DNA of 64,000 nt, from positions 250,463-314,462 of the forward strand of contig NZ_LMDJ01000033.1 in NCBI RefSeq assembly GCF_001425045.1. Direction: 5' to 3'. The notes beneath the pieces were generated by a model. It did not search any database and had not been told where the DNA came from. It saw nothing but the letters and a program-made list of their open reading frames with translations. This DNA is from Massilia sp. Root351 (GTDB taxonomy: Bacteria; Pseudomonadota; Gammaproteobacteria; Burkholderiales; Burkholderiaceae_D). Shown piece after piece: positions 25,628-33,574 of the stretch. The position numbers and the translations under genes are program-made. The stretch's first letter is position 1; every line of letters starts with the position of its first letter.

Positions 25628-27454
25628 ATGGCATATGGCAACGGACACGGCAGCGGGCACGATGGGCACGGTGACGACCATGGCGGCCACGACCATGGCC
25701 CCCAAAGCTGGGTCACCAAGTACGTGTGGAGCCAGGACCACAAGGTGATCGCGGTGCAGTACGCGCTGACGGCCATCGTGGTGGGGCTGATCGGGCTGGT
25801 GCTGTCGGACCTGATGCGGCTGCAGCTGGGCTATCCCGGCAAGTTCTCCTTCATCGACGCGTCCAGCTACTACCAGTTCATCACCATGCACGGCATGATC
25901 ATGGTGGTGTACCTGCTGACCGCGCTGTTCCTGGGCGGCTTCGGCAACTACCTGATCCCGCTGATGGTGGGGGCGCGCGACATGGTGTTTCCCTTCCTGA
26001 ACATGCTCAGCTTCTGGTTCTATTTGCTGTCGGTCTTGATCCTGATCGGCAGCTTCTTCGTGCCCGGCGGGCCCACCGGCGCAGGCTGGACGCTGTATCC
26101 GCCCCAGGCGATCTTGCAGGGCACGCCGGGCGTGGAGTGGGGCATCATCGTGATGCTGATCTCGCTGGTGGTGTTCATCGCGGCCGCCACCATGGGCGGC
26201 CTGAACTACGTCACCACCATCCTGCAGGCGCGCACGCGCGGCATGACGCTGATGCGCATGCCGCTTACCGTGTGGGGCATTTTCGTGGCCACCATCCTGG
26301 CGCTGCTGGCCTTTCCCGCGCTGTTCGTCAGCGGCGTGATGATGCTGTTCGATAAGACGCTGGGCAGCAGCTTCTTCATGCCGGCCGTCGTGTCCATGGG
26401 CCAGCACCTGGCGCACCAGGGCGGCAGCCCCCTGCTGTTCCAGCACCTGTTCTGGTTCTTTGGCCACCCCGAGGTGTATATCGTGGCCTTGCCCGCCTTC
26501 GGCATCATCTCCGACCTGATCAGCGTGCACGCGCGCAAGTGCATCTTCGGCTACCGCATGATGGTGTGGGCCATCGTGATCATCGGCGGGCTGAGCTTCG
26601 TCGTGTGGGCGCACCATATGTACGTGAGCGGCATGCATCCGCTGTTCGGCTTCTTCTTCGCCACCACCACCCTGATCATCGCGGTGCCGACCGCCATCAA
26701 GGTCTACAACTGGACGCTGACCCTGTGGCGCGGCGACATACACATGACCGTGCCCATGCTGTTCGCGCTGGGCTTCATCAGCACCTTCGTGCTGGGCGGC
26801 GTGACCGGGCTATTCCTCGGCAATGTCAGCGTCGATATCCCGCTGTCGAACACCTATTTCGTGGTGGCGCACTTCCACATGGTGATGGGCGTGTCGCCTG
26901 TACTGGCGGTGTTCGGCGGGATTTACCACTGGTACCCGAAGATCAGCGGCCGCATGTACAACGACACCCTGGGCAGGCTGCATTTCTGGATCACCTTCCT
27001 GGGCGCTTACGCGATTTTCTTCCCCATGCACTATCTCGGGGTGCTGGGCATGCCGCGCCGCTACTACGCCTATGACAACTACGCCTTCATCCCGCCGTCG
27101 GCGCAGCTGATGAACGAGTTCATCACCATCGCCGCGCTGGTGGTGGGCGTGGCGCAGTTGCTGTTTATCTTCAATCTCGCCCATAGCACCTTCAAGGGCA
27201 AGGTGGCGGACGGCAATCCGTGGCGCGCGGCCAGCCTGGAGTGGTTTACGCCGCAGACGCCGCCGGCGCACGGCAACTGGGGGCCGCAGCTGCCGGTGGT
27301 GTACCGCGGCGCGTACGACTATGGCCAGCAGACCGGCGACAGCGACTACATTGCGCAAAACGTGGGGCCGGACGATGATCCTCCCGGTGCGCCGGCCGGA
27401 TCCCCGGGCGGCATCCCCGGCGCGCGGCCAGTGGCCGGCGGAGGTGTGGCGTGA
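25628..27454 (+). CDS. coxA: Cytochrome c oxidase subunit I
   Basis: This catalytic subunit reduces oxygen to water and pumps protons. The 608-residue protein has a His-rich N-terminus (GHGSGHDGHGDDHGGHDH) then twelve helices. Key sites are the low-spin heme His in ITMHGMIMVVYL, the CuB/Tyr region FWFFGHPEVYIVALPAFG (HPEVY, with the type A1 glutamate), the CuB His pair in VVWAHHMYVSGM and the heme ligands in VVAHFHMVMG. The C-terminal about 40 residues are Gly/Pro-rich. The N-terminal His cluster is unusual and may bind metal. Its stop TGA overlaps the next gene's GTG start. Confidence 0.95.
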   Translation: MAYGNGHGSGHDGHGDDHGGHDHGPQSWVTKYVWSQDHKVIAVQYALTAIVVGLIGLVLSDLMRLQLGYPGKFSFIDASSYYQFITMHGMIMVVYLLTALFLGGFGNYLIPLMVGARDMVFPFLNMLSFWFYLLSVLILIGSFFVPGGPTGAGWTLYPPQAILQGTPGVEWGIIVMLISLVVFIAAATMGGLNYVTTILQARTRGMTLMRMPLTVWGIFVATILALLAFPALFVSGVMMLFDKTLGSSFFMPAVVSMGQHLAHQGGSPLLFQHLFWFFGHPEVYIVALPAFGIISDLISVHARKCIFGYRMMVWAIVIIGGLSFVVWAHHMYVSGMHPLFGFFFATTTLIIAVPTAIKVYNWTLTLWRGDIHMTVPMLFALGFISTFVLGGVTGLFLGNVSVDIPLSNTYFVVAHFHMVMGVSPVLAVFGGIYHWYPKISGRMYNDTLGRLHFWITFLGAYAIFFPMHYLGVLGMPRRYYAYDNYAFIPPSAQLMNEFITIAALVVGVAQLLFIFNLAHSTFKGKVADGNPWRAASLEWFTPQTPPAHGNWGPQLPVVYRGAYDYGQQTGDSDYIAQNVGPDDDPPGAPAGSPGGIPGARPVAGGGVA

Positions 27455-28197
27455 GCGCCGCGTCCGGCATGCAGGCGCCGATGGCGGGCGGCGCCGGCGA
27501 CGGCGGGTTGGCCAGACGGGATGGACCGGACGGGCCCGGCGCGCGCAAGGTCGGCCTGTGGGTCTTCATGGCGGTGGTGACGTCGCTGTTCATGCTGTTC
27601 AGCGTCGCCTACGTGATGCGGATGGCGACGGCCGACTGGCAGCCGCTGCGCTACATTCCGTGGCAGCTGTGGCTGAGTACGGCGGTGCTGGCGCTTGCCA
27701 GCGCAGCGTGGGAGTTGGCGCGGCGCGCGGCGCAGCAGGGCAGGGCGCGTATGGCGGACTGGACGGACAGCGCGGACATCGAGCGCGGACCCAGGGCCGG
27801 CGCGGCAGGCGACGGTGCGGCCCGGCGCGCGGGGCTGCTGGCGTGCGCCTTGTCGCTGGCCTTCCTGGCGGTGCAGCTGTGGGCCTGGCAAGCCATGACG
27901 GCCATGAACGTCACCGTCAACGGCAATCCGGCCAGCAGCTTCTTCTACCTGCTGACCGGCTTGCATGGCCTGCACGTGTGCGGCGGCCTGGTGGCGGCGG
28001 TCCTGGCCGGCGTCTCCGCCAGGCGCGGCAAGGCCGCGTTCGCCACCTTCGCAGCGCATGCCGCGCTGTGCGCGCGTTACTGGCATTTCTTGCTGTTGCT
28101 GTGGCTGGGATTGTTTGCGCTGCTGTTCCTGGTCACGCCGGACCTGGTGCAGGTGGTGTGTGAAAGCGTCGGCATCCGGCCGCCGCAAGCGAGGTGA
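27451..28197 (+). CDS. Cytochrome c oxidase subunit III-like protein (first copy)
   Basis: A 248-residue membrane protein of the heme-copper oxidase subunit III family. After an Ala/Gly-rich N-terminus come helices at about 33-52, 70-88, 126-146, 158-178 and 205-230. The family segment FFYLLTGLHGLHVCGGLVAAVLAGV and the RYWHFLLLLWLGLFALLFL end are clear. The GTG start at 27451 overlaps the coxA stop by four bases and has a GGAGG-like site. It differs markedly from the second subunit III gene directly after it, so the pair are paralogues and not halves of a split gene. Confidence 0.8.
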   Translation: MSAASGMQAPMAGGAGDGGLARRDGPDGPGARKVGLWVFMAVVTSLFMLFSVAYVMRMATADWQPLRYIPWQLWLSTAVLALASAAWELARRAAQQGRARMADWTDSADIERGPRAGAAGDGAARRAGLLACALSLAFLAVQLWAWQAMTAMNVTVNGNPASSFFYLLTGLHGLHVCGGLVAAVLAGVSARRGKAAFATFAAHAALCARYWHFLLLLWLGLFALLFLVTPDLVQVVCESVGIRPPQAR

Positions 28198-28200
28198 ACC

Positions 28201-28878
28201 ATGAATACGCCGAGTGACGGCTTGCAGGGCCTGGTCAGCGACTTCTCGGCCGACCAGGTCGCCTACCAGGTGCCGTGGGGCAAGCTGATGATGTGGATCT
28301 TCCTGCTCAGCGACACCTTCATCTTCGGCAGCTTTCTTACCGGATACATGACGGTGCGCCTGTCGGCCACTGCCGCCTGGCCCAATCCCAGCGAGGTGTT
28401 CGCGCTGACCATAGCCGGTACCAATCTGCCGCTGATACTGATCGCCATCATGACTTTCGTGCTGATCACCAGCAGCGGCACCATGGCCATGGCGGTCAAC
28501 TACGCCTACCGGGGCGAGCGCGCCGTGGCTGCGCGGCTGATGCTTATCACCGCCGTGTTCGGCGCAATGTTTGTCTGCATGCAAGCGTTCGAGTGGACCA
28601 AGCTGATCCATGAAGGCGTGCGGCCCTGGTCCAATCCCATGGGCGCGGCGCAGTTCGGCGCCTGCTTCTTCATGATCACGGGCTTTCACGGCCTGCACGT
28701 GTCGGCTGGCGTGATCTACCTGCTCATCGTGGCGCGCCGCGTGCAGCGCGGGCACTACGAGCGCAGCCGCGGCGAAGCGCACGGCGGCAAATACGACATT
28801 GTAGAAATCGCCGGCTTGTACTGGCACTTCGTGGACCTGGTGTGGGTCTTCATCTTTGCGCTGTTCTACCTGTGGTAG
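28201..28878 (+). CDS. Cytochrome c oxidase subunit III-like protein (second copy)
   Basis: A 225-residue subunit III-family protein. Segments WIFLLSDTFIFGSFLTGY, ITSSGTMAMAVNYAYRGE, QAFEWTKLIHEGVRP, MITGFHGLHVSAGVIYLLIVARR and YWHFVDLVWVFIFALFYLW match SoxM/caa3-type and quinol-oxidase subunit III. The ATG follows the stop of the first subunit III gene by three bases. The subunit stabilises the core of the oxidase. Two tandem subunit III homologues in one operon occur in some betaproteobacterial caa3 operons. Confidence 0.88.
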   Translation: MNTPSDGLQGLVSDFSADQVAYQVPWGKLMMWIFLLSDTFIFGSFLTGYMTVRLSATAAWPNPSEVFALTIAGTNLPLILIAIMTFVLITSSGTMAMAVNYAYRGERAVAARLMLITAVFGAMFVCMQAFEWTKLIHEGVRPWSNPMGAAQFGACFFMITGFHGLHVSAGVIYLLIVARRVQRGHYERSRGEAHGGKYDIVEIAGLYWHFVDLVWVFIFALFYLW

Positions 28879-28890
28879 GGAGGAGGGGCC

Positions 28891-29208
28891 ATGGCCACCG
28901 TGACCGAGCACACGCAGCATCCGATCGGCATCTACTTCAAGATATGGGGCTTGCTGTTCGTGCTCAGCGCCTTCTCCTACGCGGTCGACTTTTTCCACCT
29001 GCAAGGCTATCTGCGCTGGACCCTGATCCTGCTGCTGATGGCGGCCAAGGCCGGCTTGATCGTGGCCTATTTCATGCACCTGAAGTGGGAGCGGCTGGCG
29101 CTGATCTACACCATCCTGATACCGCCGTCCGCGCTCATCGTTCTGGTGTGGCTGATGATGGTGGAGGGCGACTATACTTTCCTCACGCGCATGACGCATT
29201 TTGGATGA
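28891..29208 (+). CDS. Cytochrome c oxidase subunit IV (bacterial COX4)
   Basis: A 105-residue protein with three hydrophobic helices (about 16-36, 42-64 and 70-92) and the signature KAGLIVAYFMHLKWERL of bacterial subunit IV. It is the last gene of the oxidase operon, and a GGAGG ribosome site lies just upstream. Confidence 0.9.
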   Translation: MATVTEHTQHPIGIYFKIWGLLFVLSAFSYAVDFFHLQGYLRWTLILLLMAAKAGLIVAYFMHLKWERLALIYTILIPPSALIVLVWLMMVEGDYTFLTRMTHFG

Positions 29209-29227
29209 GTCCTCGCATGGCGTTGCC

Positions 29228-29257
29228 TTGATTTTCAAGCTTTTACCATGCTACAAT
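29228..29257 (+). promoter_or_regulatory. Promoter of the downstream tRNA-Glu pair
   Basis: TTGATT (29228-29233) and TACAAT (29252-29257) are spaced by 18 bases, 19 bases before the tRNA. Confidence 0.55.
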
Positions 29258-29276
29258 TCGCGCACGCTTTTACGAC

Positions 29277-29352
29277 GTCCCCATCGTCTAGAGGCCTAGG
29301 ACATCACCCTTTCACGGTGAGTACCGGGGTTCGAATCCCCGTGGGGACGCCA
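29277..29352 (+). tRNA. tRNA-Glu(TTC), copy 6
   Basis: Same 76-base sequence as in the upstream array, 5.6 kb away, with anticodon TTC and encoded CCA. Confidence 0.97.
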
Positions 29353-29381
29353 AGTCAACATATTCAAAGTGTACCGATCAT

Positions 29382-29457
29382 GTCCCCATCGTCTAGAGGC
29401 CTAGGACATCACCCTTTCACGGTGAGTACCGGGGTTCGAATCCCCGTGGGGACGCCA
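29382..29457 (+). tRNA. tRNA-Glu(TTC), copy 7
   Basis: Same sequence as copy 6, 29 bases downstream of it. Confidence 0.97.
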
Positions 29458-29465
29458 GACAATGA

Positions 29466-29488
29466 AAGCCGCCTTGTGCGGCTTTTTT
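29466..29488 (+). terminator. Terminator of the tRNA-Glu pair
   Basis: A 7-bp stem (29466-29472 with 29478-29484), five-base loop, and T-tract to 29488. Confidence 0.85.
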
Positions 29489-29497
29489 GTTACTTGC

Positions 29498-30706
29498 ATG
29501 GCTACCGACATGGCTACCGAAATAACTCCCTCCCTCACGCTGGCGCTGTTCTGCAAGGTCGTCGATAACTACGGCGATATCGGCATATGCTGGCGCCTCG
29601 CGCGCCAGCTGCGGCACGAGCATGGCGTGGCCGTCACGCTGTGGGTGGACGATCTGCAGACCTTCCAGCGCATCTGCCCCGAGGTGGATACCGGCGCGCC
29701 GCTGCAGCAGGTGGCGGGCGTGGCGGTACAGCACTGGGCCGGCCAGGACGGCGGGTTTACGCCGGCCGATGTGGCCGATATCGTCATCGAATTTTTCGGC
29801 TGCGACATTCCGCCCGGCTACATCGCCGCGATGGCGCAATGTGAACCTCGCCCGGTATGGCTGAACCTGGAAGGCTTGACGGCGGAAGAGTGGGTGGAGG
29901 GCTGCCACACCTTGCCATCCTCGCATCCGCGCTTGCCGCTGACGAAACATTTCTTCTTCCCGGGCTTCACCGCCAAGACCGGCGGCTTGCTGCGTGAATC
30001 GGCGCTCGAAGGGCAACGCCAGGCTTTCCTGTCCGATGCCGCTGCCATGGCGGAGTTCCTGGCGCGCTTCGGCGTCACGCCGGCGGAGCTGGCCTCGCTC
30101 AAGGTGTCGCTGTTCTGCTACCCGCACGCGCCGGTGGCGGAGCTGTTCAGCGCCTGGGCGCAGGGCGGCGAGCCGGTGCTGTGCCTGGTGCCGGAAGGCG
30201 TGGCCGCCGACGCGGTGCAAGCCTTCCTTGGCGCAACTCCGGCGGCCGGCGCGGTCCGCAGCAGCGGCGCGCTGACCGTGCGCGTGCTGCCATTCGTGCC
30301 GCAGCAGGATTACGACAAGCTGCTGTGGGCGTGCGACCTGAACTTTGTGCGCGGCGAAGATTCCGTGGTGCGCGCGCAATGGGCCGGCAAGCCTTTCGTG
30401 TGGCACATCTACCCGCAGGACGAAAACCTGCACCACAAGAAACTGGGCGCCTTCCTGCAGCGTTATGCGGATCCGGCCGGGCAGGCCGCGGGCGCGCTGG
30501 ACGCGTTCTCGCTGCGCTGGAACGGCGCGCTGCCGCCAGGCGCGGACAACGGGCCGGACGCGGCAGCCGAGTGGCGCGCGCTGTGGCCGGCGCTGCAGGC
30601 GGTGATGCCGGCCGCCGCCAGCCGCGCCGCCGAGTGGCAGCAGCAGATCACCGCTCATGGCGACTTGGCAACAAACCTGCTGCGTTTCGCTGCGTCGCTC
30701 AAGTAG
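29498..30706 (+). CDS. earP: EF-P arginine rhamnosyltransferase EarP
   Basis: EarP (formerly DUF2331) transfers rhamnose from dTDP-rhamnose to Arg32 of elongation factor P, which lets EF-P rescue ribosomes stalled at polyproline. The 402-residue protein has the FCKVVDNYGDIGICWRLARQL opening and the conserved C-terminal LNFVRGEDSVVRAQWAGKPFVWHIYPQ segment that binds the sugar nucleotide. The ATG at 29498 is preferred because a start at 29462 would lie in the tRNA terminator. A second ATG at 29510 is also possible. The efp gene follows 150 bases downstream. Confidence 0.93.
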   Translation: MATDMATEITPSLTLALFCKVVDNYGDIGICWRLARQLRHEHGVAVTLWVDDLQTFQRICPEVDTGAPLQQVAGVAVQHWAGQDGGFTPADVADIVIEFFGCDIPPGYIAAMAQCEPRPVWLNLEGLTAEEWVEGCHTLPSSHPRLPLTKHFFFPGFTAKTGGLLRESALEGQRQAFLSDAAAMAEFLARFGVTPAELASLKVSLFCYPHAPVAELFSAWAQGGEPVLCLVPEGVAADAVQAFLGATPAAGAVRSSGALTVRVLPFVPQQDYDKLLWACDLNFVRGEDSVVRAQWAGKPFVWHIYPQDENLHHKKLGAFLQRYADPAGQAAGALDAFSLRWNGALPPGADNGPDAAAEWRALWPALQAVMPAAASRAAEWQQQITAHGDLATNLLRFAASLK

Positions 30707-30750
30707 GCGGCGCAACAAAAATCAGGTATACTGCCCGGTTACTCTATCAA

Positions 30751-30776
30751 GTATTTTTACTCGGTATTTTTACTCG
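30751..30776 (+). repeat. 13-base tandem repeat in the efp leader
   Basis: GTATTTTTACTCG occurs twice in direct contact (30751-30763 and 30764-30776), 80 to 106 bases before the efp ATG. A candidate -10 box TATACT lies at about 30727. Confidence 0.8.
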
Positions 30777-30856
30777 ATCAAACTAGAGCTTACGGCGTTA
30801 GAAGCCAGCAGGCGACAGATGATTTTCACGCAACCCACTTTATACGTACACTCGCT

Positions 30857-31432
30857 ATGAAACCCGCAAAAGAAATTCGTGTTGGCAACATCATCATGGT
30901 TGACGCCAAGCCTTTCATCGTTCTGCGTTCTGATGTCAACGGTTCGAGCCGCACGGGCTTCACCTACAAATGGAAGATGAAGAATCTTCTGACGAACGCA
31001 CCCCTGGAAAACGTGTTCCGCGGTGACGACAAGTTCGACGTCGTCGTTCTGGACAAGAAGCCAGTGACCTACTCGTACTTCGCCGACCCGCTGTACGTCT
31101 TCATGGATGAAGAGTACAACCAGTACGAAATCGAAGAAGAAAACCTGGGTGATGCACTGAACTACCTGAAAGACGGTATGGAATGCGAAGCCGTGTTCTA
31201 CGATGGCAAGGCCATCTCGGTAGAACTGCCGACCACCATCGCGCGCCTGGTTGCTTACTCGGAGCCTGCAGTCAAGGGCAACACTTCGGGCAACGTCCTG
31301 AAAGAAGCCAAGATCGAAAACGCGATCGAATCCAAGCGCCACATCGTGATGGTGCCGCTGTTCGTGTCCCAGGACGACGTGATCGAGATCGACACCCGTA
31401 CCAACGAATACAAGCGCGTCGTTCGCAACTAA
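30857..31432 (+). CDS. efp: Elongation factor P
   Basis: EF-P binds between the P and E sites and speeds peptide-bond formation at polyproline. The 191-residue protein has the three-domain EF-P layout. The exposed loop of domain I reads NGSSRTGF with Arg at position 32, the residue modified by EarP, so this is the rhamnosylation type and not the lysine type. This agrees with earP upstream. The C-terminal domain ends in IDTRTNEYKRVV. The ATG at 30857 matches the family start MKPAKEIRVGN. Confidence 0.97.
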   Translation: MKPAKEIRVGNIIMVDAKPFIVLRSDVNGSSRTGFTYKWKMKNLLTNAPLENVFRGDDKFDVVVLDKKPVTYSYFADPLYVFMDEEYNQYEIEEENLGDALNYLKDGMECEAVFYDGKAISVELPTTIARLVAYSEPAVKGNTSGNVLKEAKIENAIESKRHIVMVPLFVSQDDVIEIDTRTNEYKRVVRN

Positions 31433-31475
31433 GCTGCAAGCTAGCCTTATGGCGCAGCCAAGGCCGCGCCACTAC

Positions 31476-31511
31476 AAAAAAGCCAGGTTCTCCGGAACCT
31501 GGCTTTTTTTT
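31476..31511. terminator. Bidirectional terminator between efp and the DUF4214 gene
   Basis: A perfect 15-bp stem (31476-31490 with 31495-31509) with loop TCCG, flanked by A- and T-tracts. It can stop transcription from either side. The last bases overlap the stop codon of the convergent gene. Confidence 0.9.
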
Positions 31512-33348
31512 AGCCGTACGGCGTGTAGTTGATGCCGTTCTGGATTGCGCCTATCACCTGTGCCTGGTTCTCCGGGCTGTCCGAGAACTGGGCCAGCACG
31601 CTGGTCTGCGAGACGATATTGTTGTTTAGCGCGTCCAGCCAGAAGGCGTAGCCGGCGGCGTCCGGCGCGCGGTGCAGGGTGTTGGCGTAGAAGCGGGTCA
31701 GCACTTCGGCGTTGCTTGGATTGACGCCATACAGCGACTTGCCCTCGTCCGACACCAGGAAGTCGTGCGCGATGGATTCCATCGACACGCCGGCATCGCG
31801 GGCATTGATCCAGAAGCCCAGGCCGGGCAGGTCGGGGGCGCGGTCGAACGCGGCCTGGTACAGGCGGTAGGCCTGGCCGGCGTGGCCGTTGATGTCCAGC
31901 GCCACGTCGGCGTTGGCGAAATGCAGGCGCTCCACGTTGGCCAGCGCATCCTTGCCGTCGCCGGCGGCCACGCTGGTCACCAGGGTGCCGCTGGTGGTGA
32001 TGGCCACCGTGTAGGCGTCGCGGTTGCCGGCGTAGACGGCGGTGTCGACACCGCCGCCGCCGTCGATGATGTCATCGCCGCCCAGCCCGGTAATCCGGTC
32101 GCGGCCCTGGTTGGCGTTGATCACGTCCACGCCGGCGCCGCCGGTGATGGTCTCGCCGGCCAGGCTGCCAAAGCCCGCGCCGACCTTGGTGTGGGTGACG
32201 GTGCGCTGGTCGGCGGTGGTGTTGGCCACCATCTGGTAGTGGACGAACACGGCGTCCAGGCTGGCGCTGGCCAGCGCCGCGTTGCTGGCGTAGTTGTAGT
32301 GGTTGGCGTCGCCGCCGCTGGACAGGCGCGTCAGGGCGCCGGTCTCCAGGTCCTTGATGAAGACGTCGGTGCGGCCATCGCCGTCGCCGGCCGTGAAGTC
32401 GGCCTTGCTCTCGAACAGCACGTAGCGGCCATTGTCCGAGATCGAGGCGTTGCTCGATTCGCCCAGCCCTTGCTGGCCTTCGGTGCTCACCGAGACGCGG
32501 ATGGTCTCGCCGGTCAGCAGATCCTTGCGGAACACGTCGCGTACGCCATTGGTGTCGCGCCACACCAGGTTGTCGGCCTGGCTGGAGAACACCACGTAGC
32601 GGCCGTCGGCCGATACCGCGGCGTTGTCGCTGCTGCCGTTGGCGCCCACGCCGTTGGAATCGGTGGACACGCGGGTGAGGGCGCCCGTGTTCAGGTTCTT
32701 GGCGTAGATGTCGGCATAGCTGTCGTCGCCTGCCGCCAGGTTGGTGGCAAAGGTGGTGAAGACCACGGTGCGGCCATCGGACGACATCGCGGTGTCGCCG
32801 CTGGGCGCATCGGCCTGCACGCCGGCGGCGGTGGTGGAGGCGTTCACCACGGCGCCGGTCAGCAAGTCCTTGACGAAGACGTCGTCCCTGCCGTTGGTGT
32901 CGCCAGCGACCAGGTTGGTCGCCTTGCTGATAAAGGCTACGTAGTGCGCGTCGCCCGACAGTACCGCGTTGTAACTCTGGCCGTTCGCGGCCGCGCCGGT
33001 GCTGGTGGTGGATGCCGTGCTCAGCGCGCCGGTGCTCATGTTTTTGACCATGATGCTGGCGTTGCCGTTGACGGTGTTCTGGAAGCTCAGCGTGCCGCCA
33101 TCTGCCGACAGCGACGCGCTGAGTTTCACACCGGCCAGCGTGCTGCCGTCTGAATTGGTCGACGCCAGCTTCAGCTGCTTGAGCTGTAGATCATACAAAT
33201 AGATGTCGCCGTCGTTCAGGCTGGTGTCGGCCGGCACCAGGGACTGGTTGGACGAGAATGCCGCATAGCGGCCATTGGCGGAAATACGGGCGCCGATGTC
33301 GGTGGCGCTGACGCCGTTCTGCACGGCGCTAGAGATGTTTGGCAGCAT
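31510..33348 (-). CDS. Beta-propeller/RTX/DUF4214 exoprotein
   Basis: A 612-residue protein of three parts. Residues about 20-370 hold six to seven WD40-like TolB-type repeats, each with a SADGRYVVFSSQADNLV-like strand and a DIYAKNLNTGALTRVS-like strand. Residues about 395-440 carry RTX-type Gly-Asp repeats (GGAGVDVINANQGRDRITG, GGDDIIDGGGGVDTAVYAG) that would bind calcium. Residues about 490-600 contain two DUF4214 segments (YRLYQAAFDRAPDLPGLGFW and TRFYANTLHRAPDAAGYAFW). There is no Sec signal; RTX repeats suggest type I secretion, but no exporter is seen here. The start at 33348 lacks a clear ribosome site, so it is uncertain. Function is unknown. Confidence 0.75.
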   Translation of the reverse strand: MLPNISSAVQNGVSATDIGARISANGRYAAFSSNQSLVPADTSLNDGDIYLYDLQLKQLKLASTNSDGSTLAGVKLSASLSADGGTLSFQNTVNGNASIMVKNMSTGALSTASTTSTGAAANGQSYNAVLSGDAHYVAFISKATNLVAGDTNGRDDVFVKDLLTGAVVNASTTAAGVQADAPSGDTAMSSDGRTVVFTTFATNLAAGDDSYADIYAKNLNTGALTRVSTDSNGVGANGSSDNAAVSADGRYVVFSSQADNLVWRDTNGVRDVFRKDLLTGETIRVSVSTEGQQGLGESSNASISDNGRYVLFESKADFTAGDGDGRTDVFIKDLETGALTRLSSGGDANHYNYASNAALASASLDAVFVHYQMVANTTADQRTVTHTKVGAGFGSLAGETITGGAGVDVINANQGRDRITGLGGDDIIDGGGGVDTAVYAGNRDAYTVAITTSGTLVTSVAAGDGKDALANVERLHFANADVALDINGHAGQAYRLYQAAFDRAPDLPGLGFWINARDAGVSMESIAHDFLVSDEGKSLYGVNPSNAEVLTRFYANTLHRAPDAAGYAFWLDALNNNIVSQTSVLAQFSDSPENQAQVIGAIQNGINYTPYG

Positions 33349-33574
33349 GATTGTCGGAGGTTGCGATAGATGGTTGTAGGGATATGGCCGACAAATTGTG
33401 CATCAGATAACGAATCGACCTCCGCACGGTTCCACCCGGATATTTTGGTGTTTCCGATAATATTTTTATTCATTTCAGAAAGATAATTAAATTAGTAGCT
33501 CGGAAACATTTCGGCTGGTATGCTAGCCGATTGCGCGCTTGTTACTATTGGTATAACCACTCACGGAGTTGGGC

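Noticed and set aside
33216..33473. Minus-strand frame starting MNKNIIGNTKIS ahead of the DUF4214 gene, suggesting a frameshifted N-terminus
   Set aside because: Its residues after about 42 are a shadow of the real frame, and I cannot show homology for the first 42; kept only as a doubt about the start.
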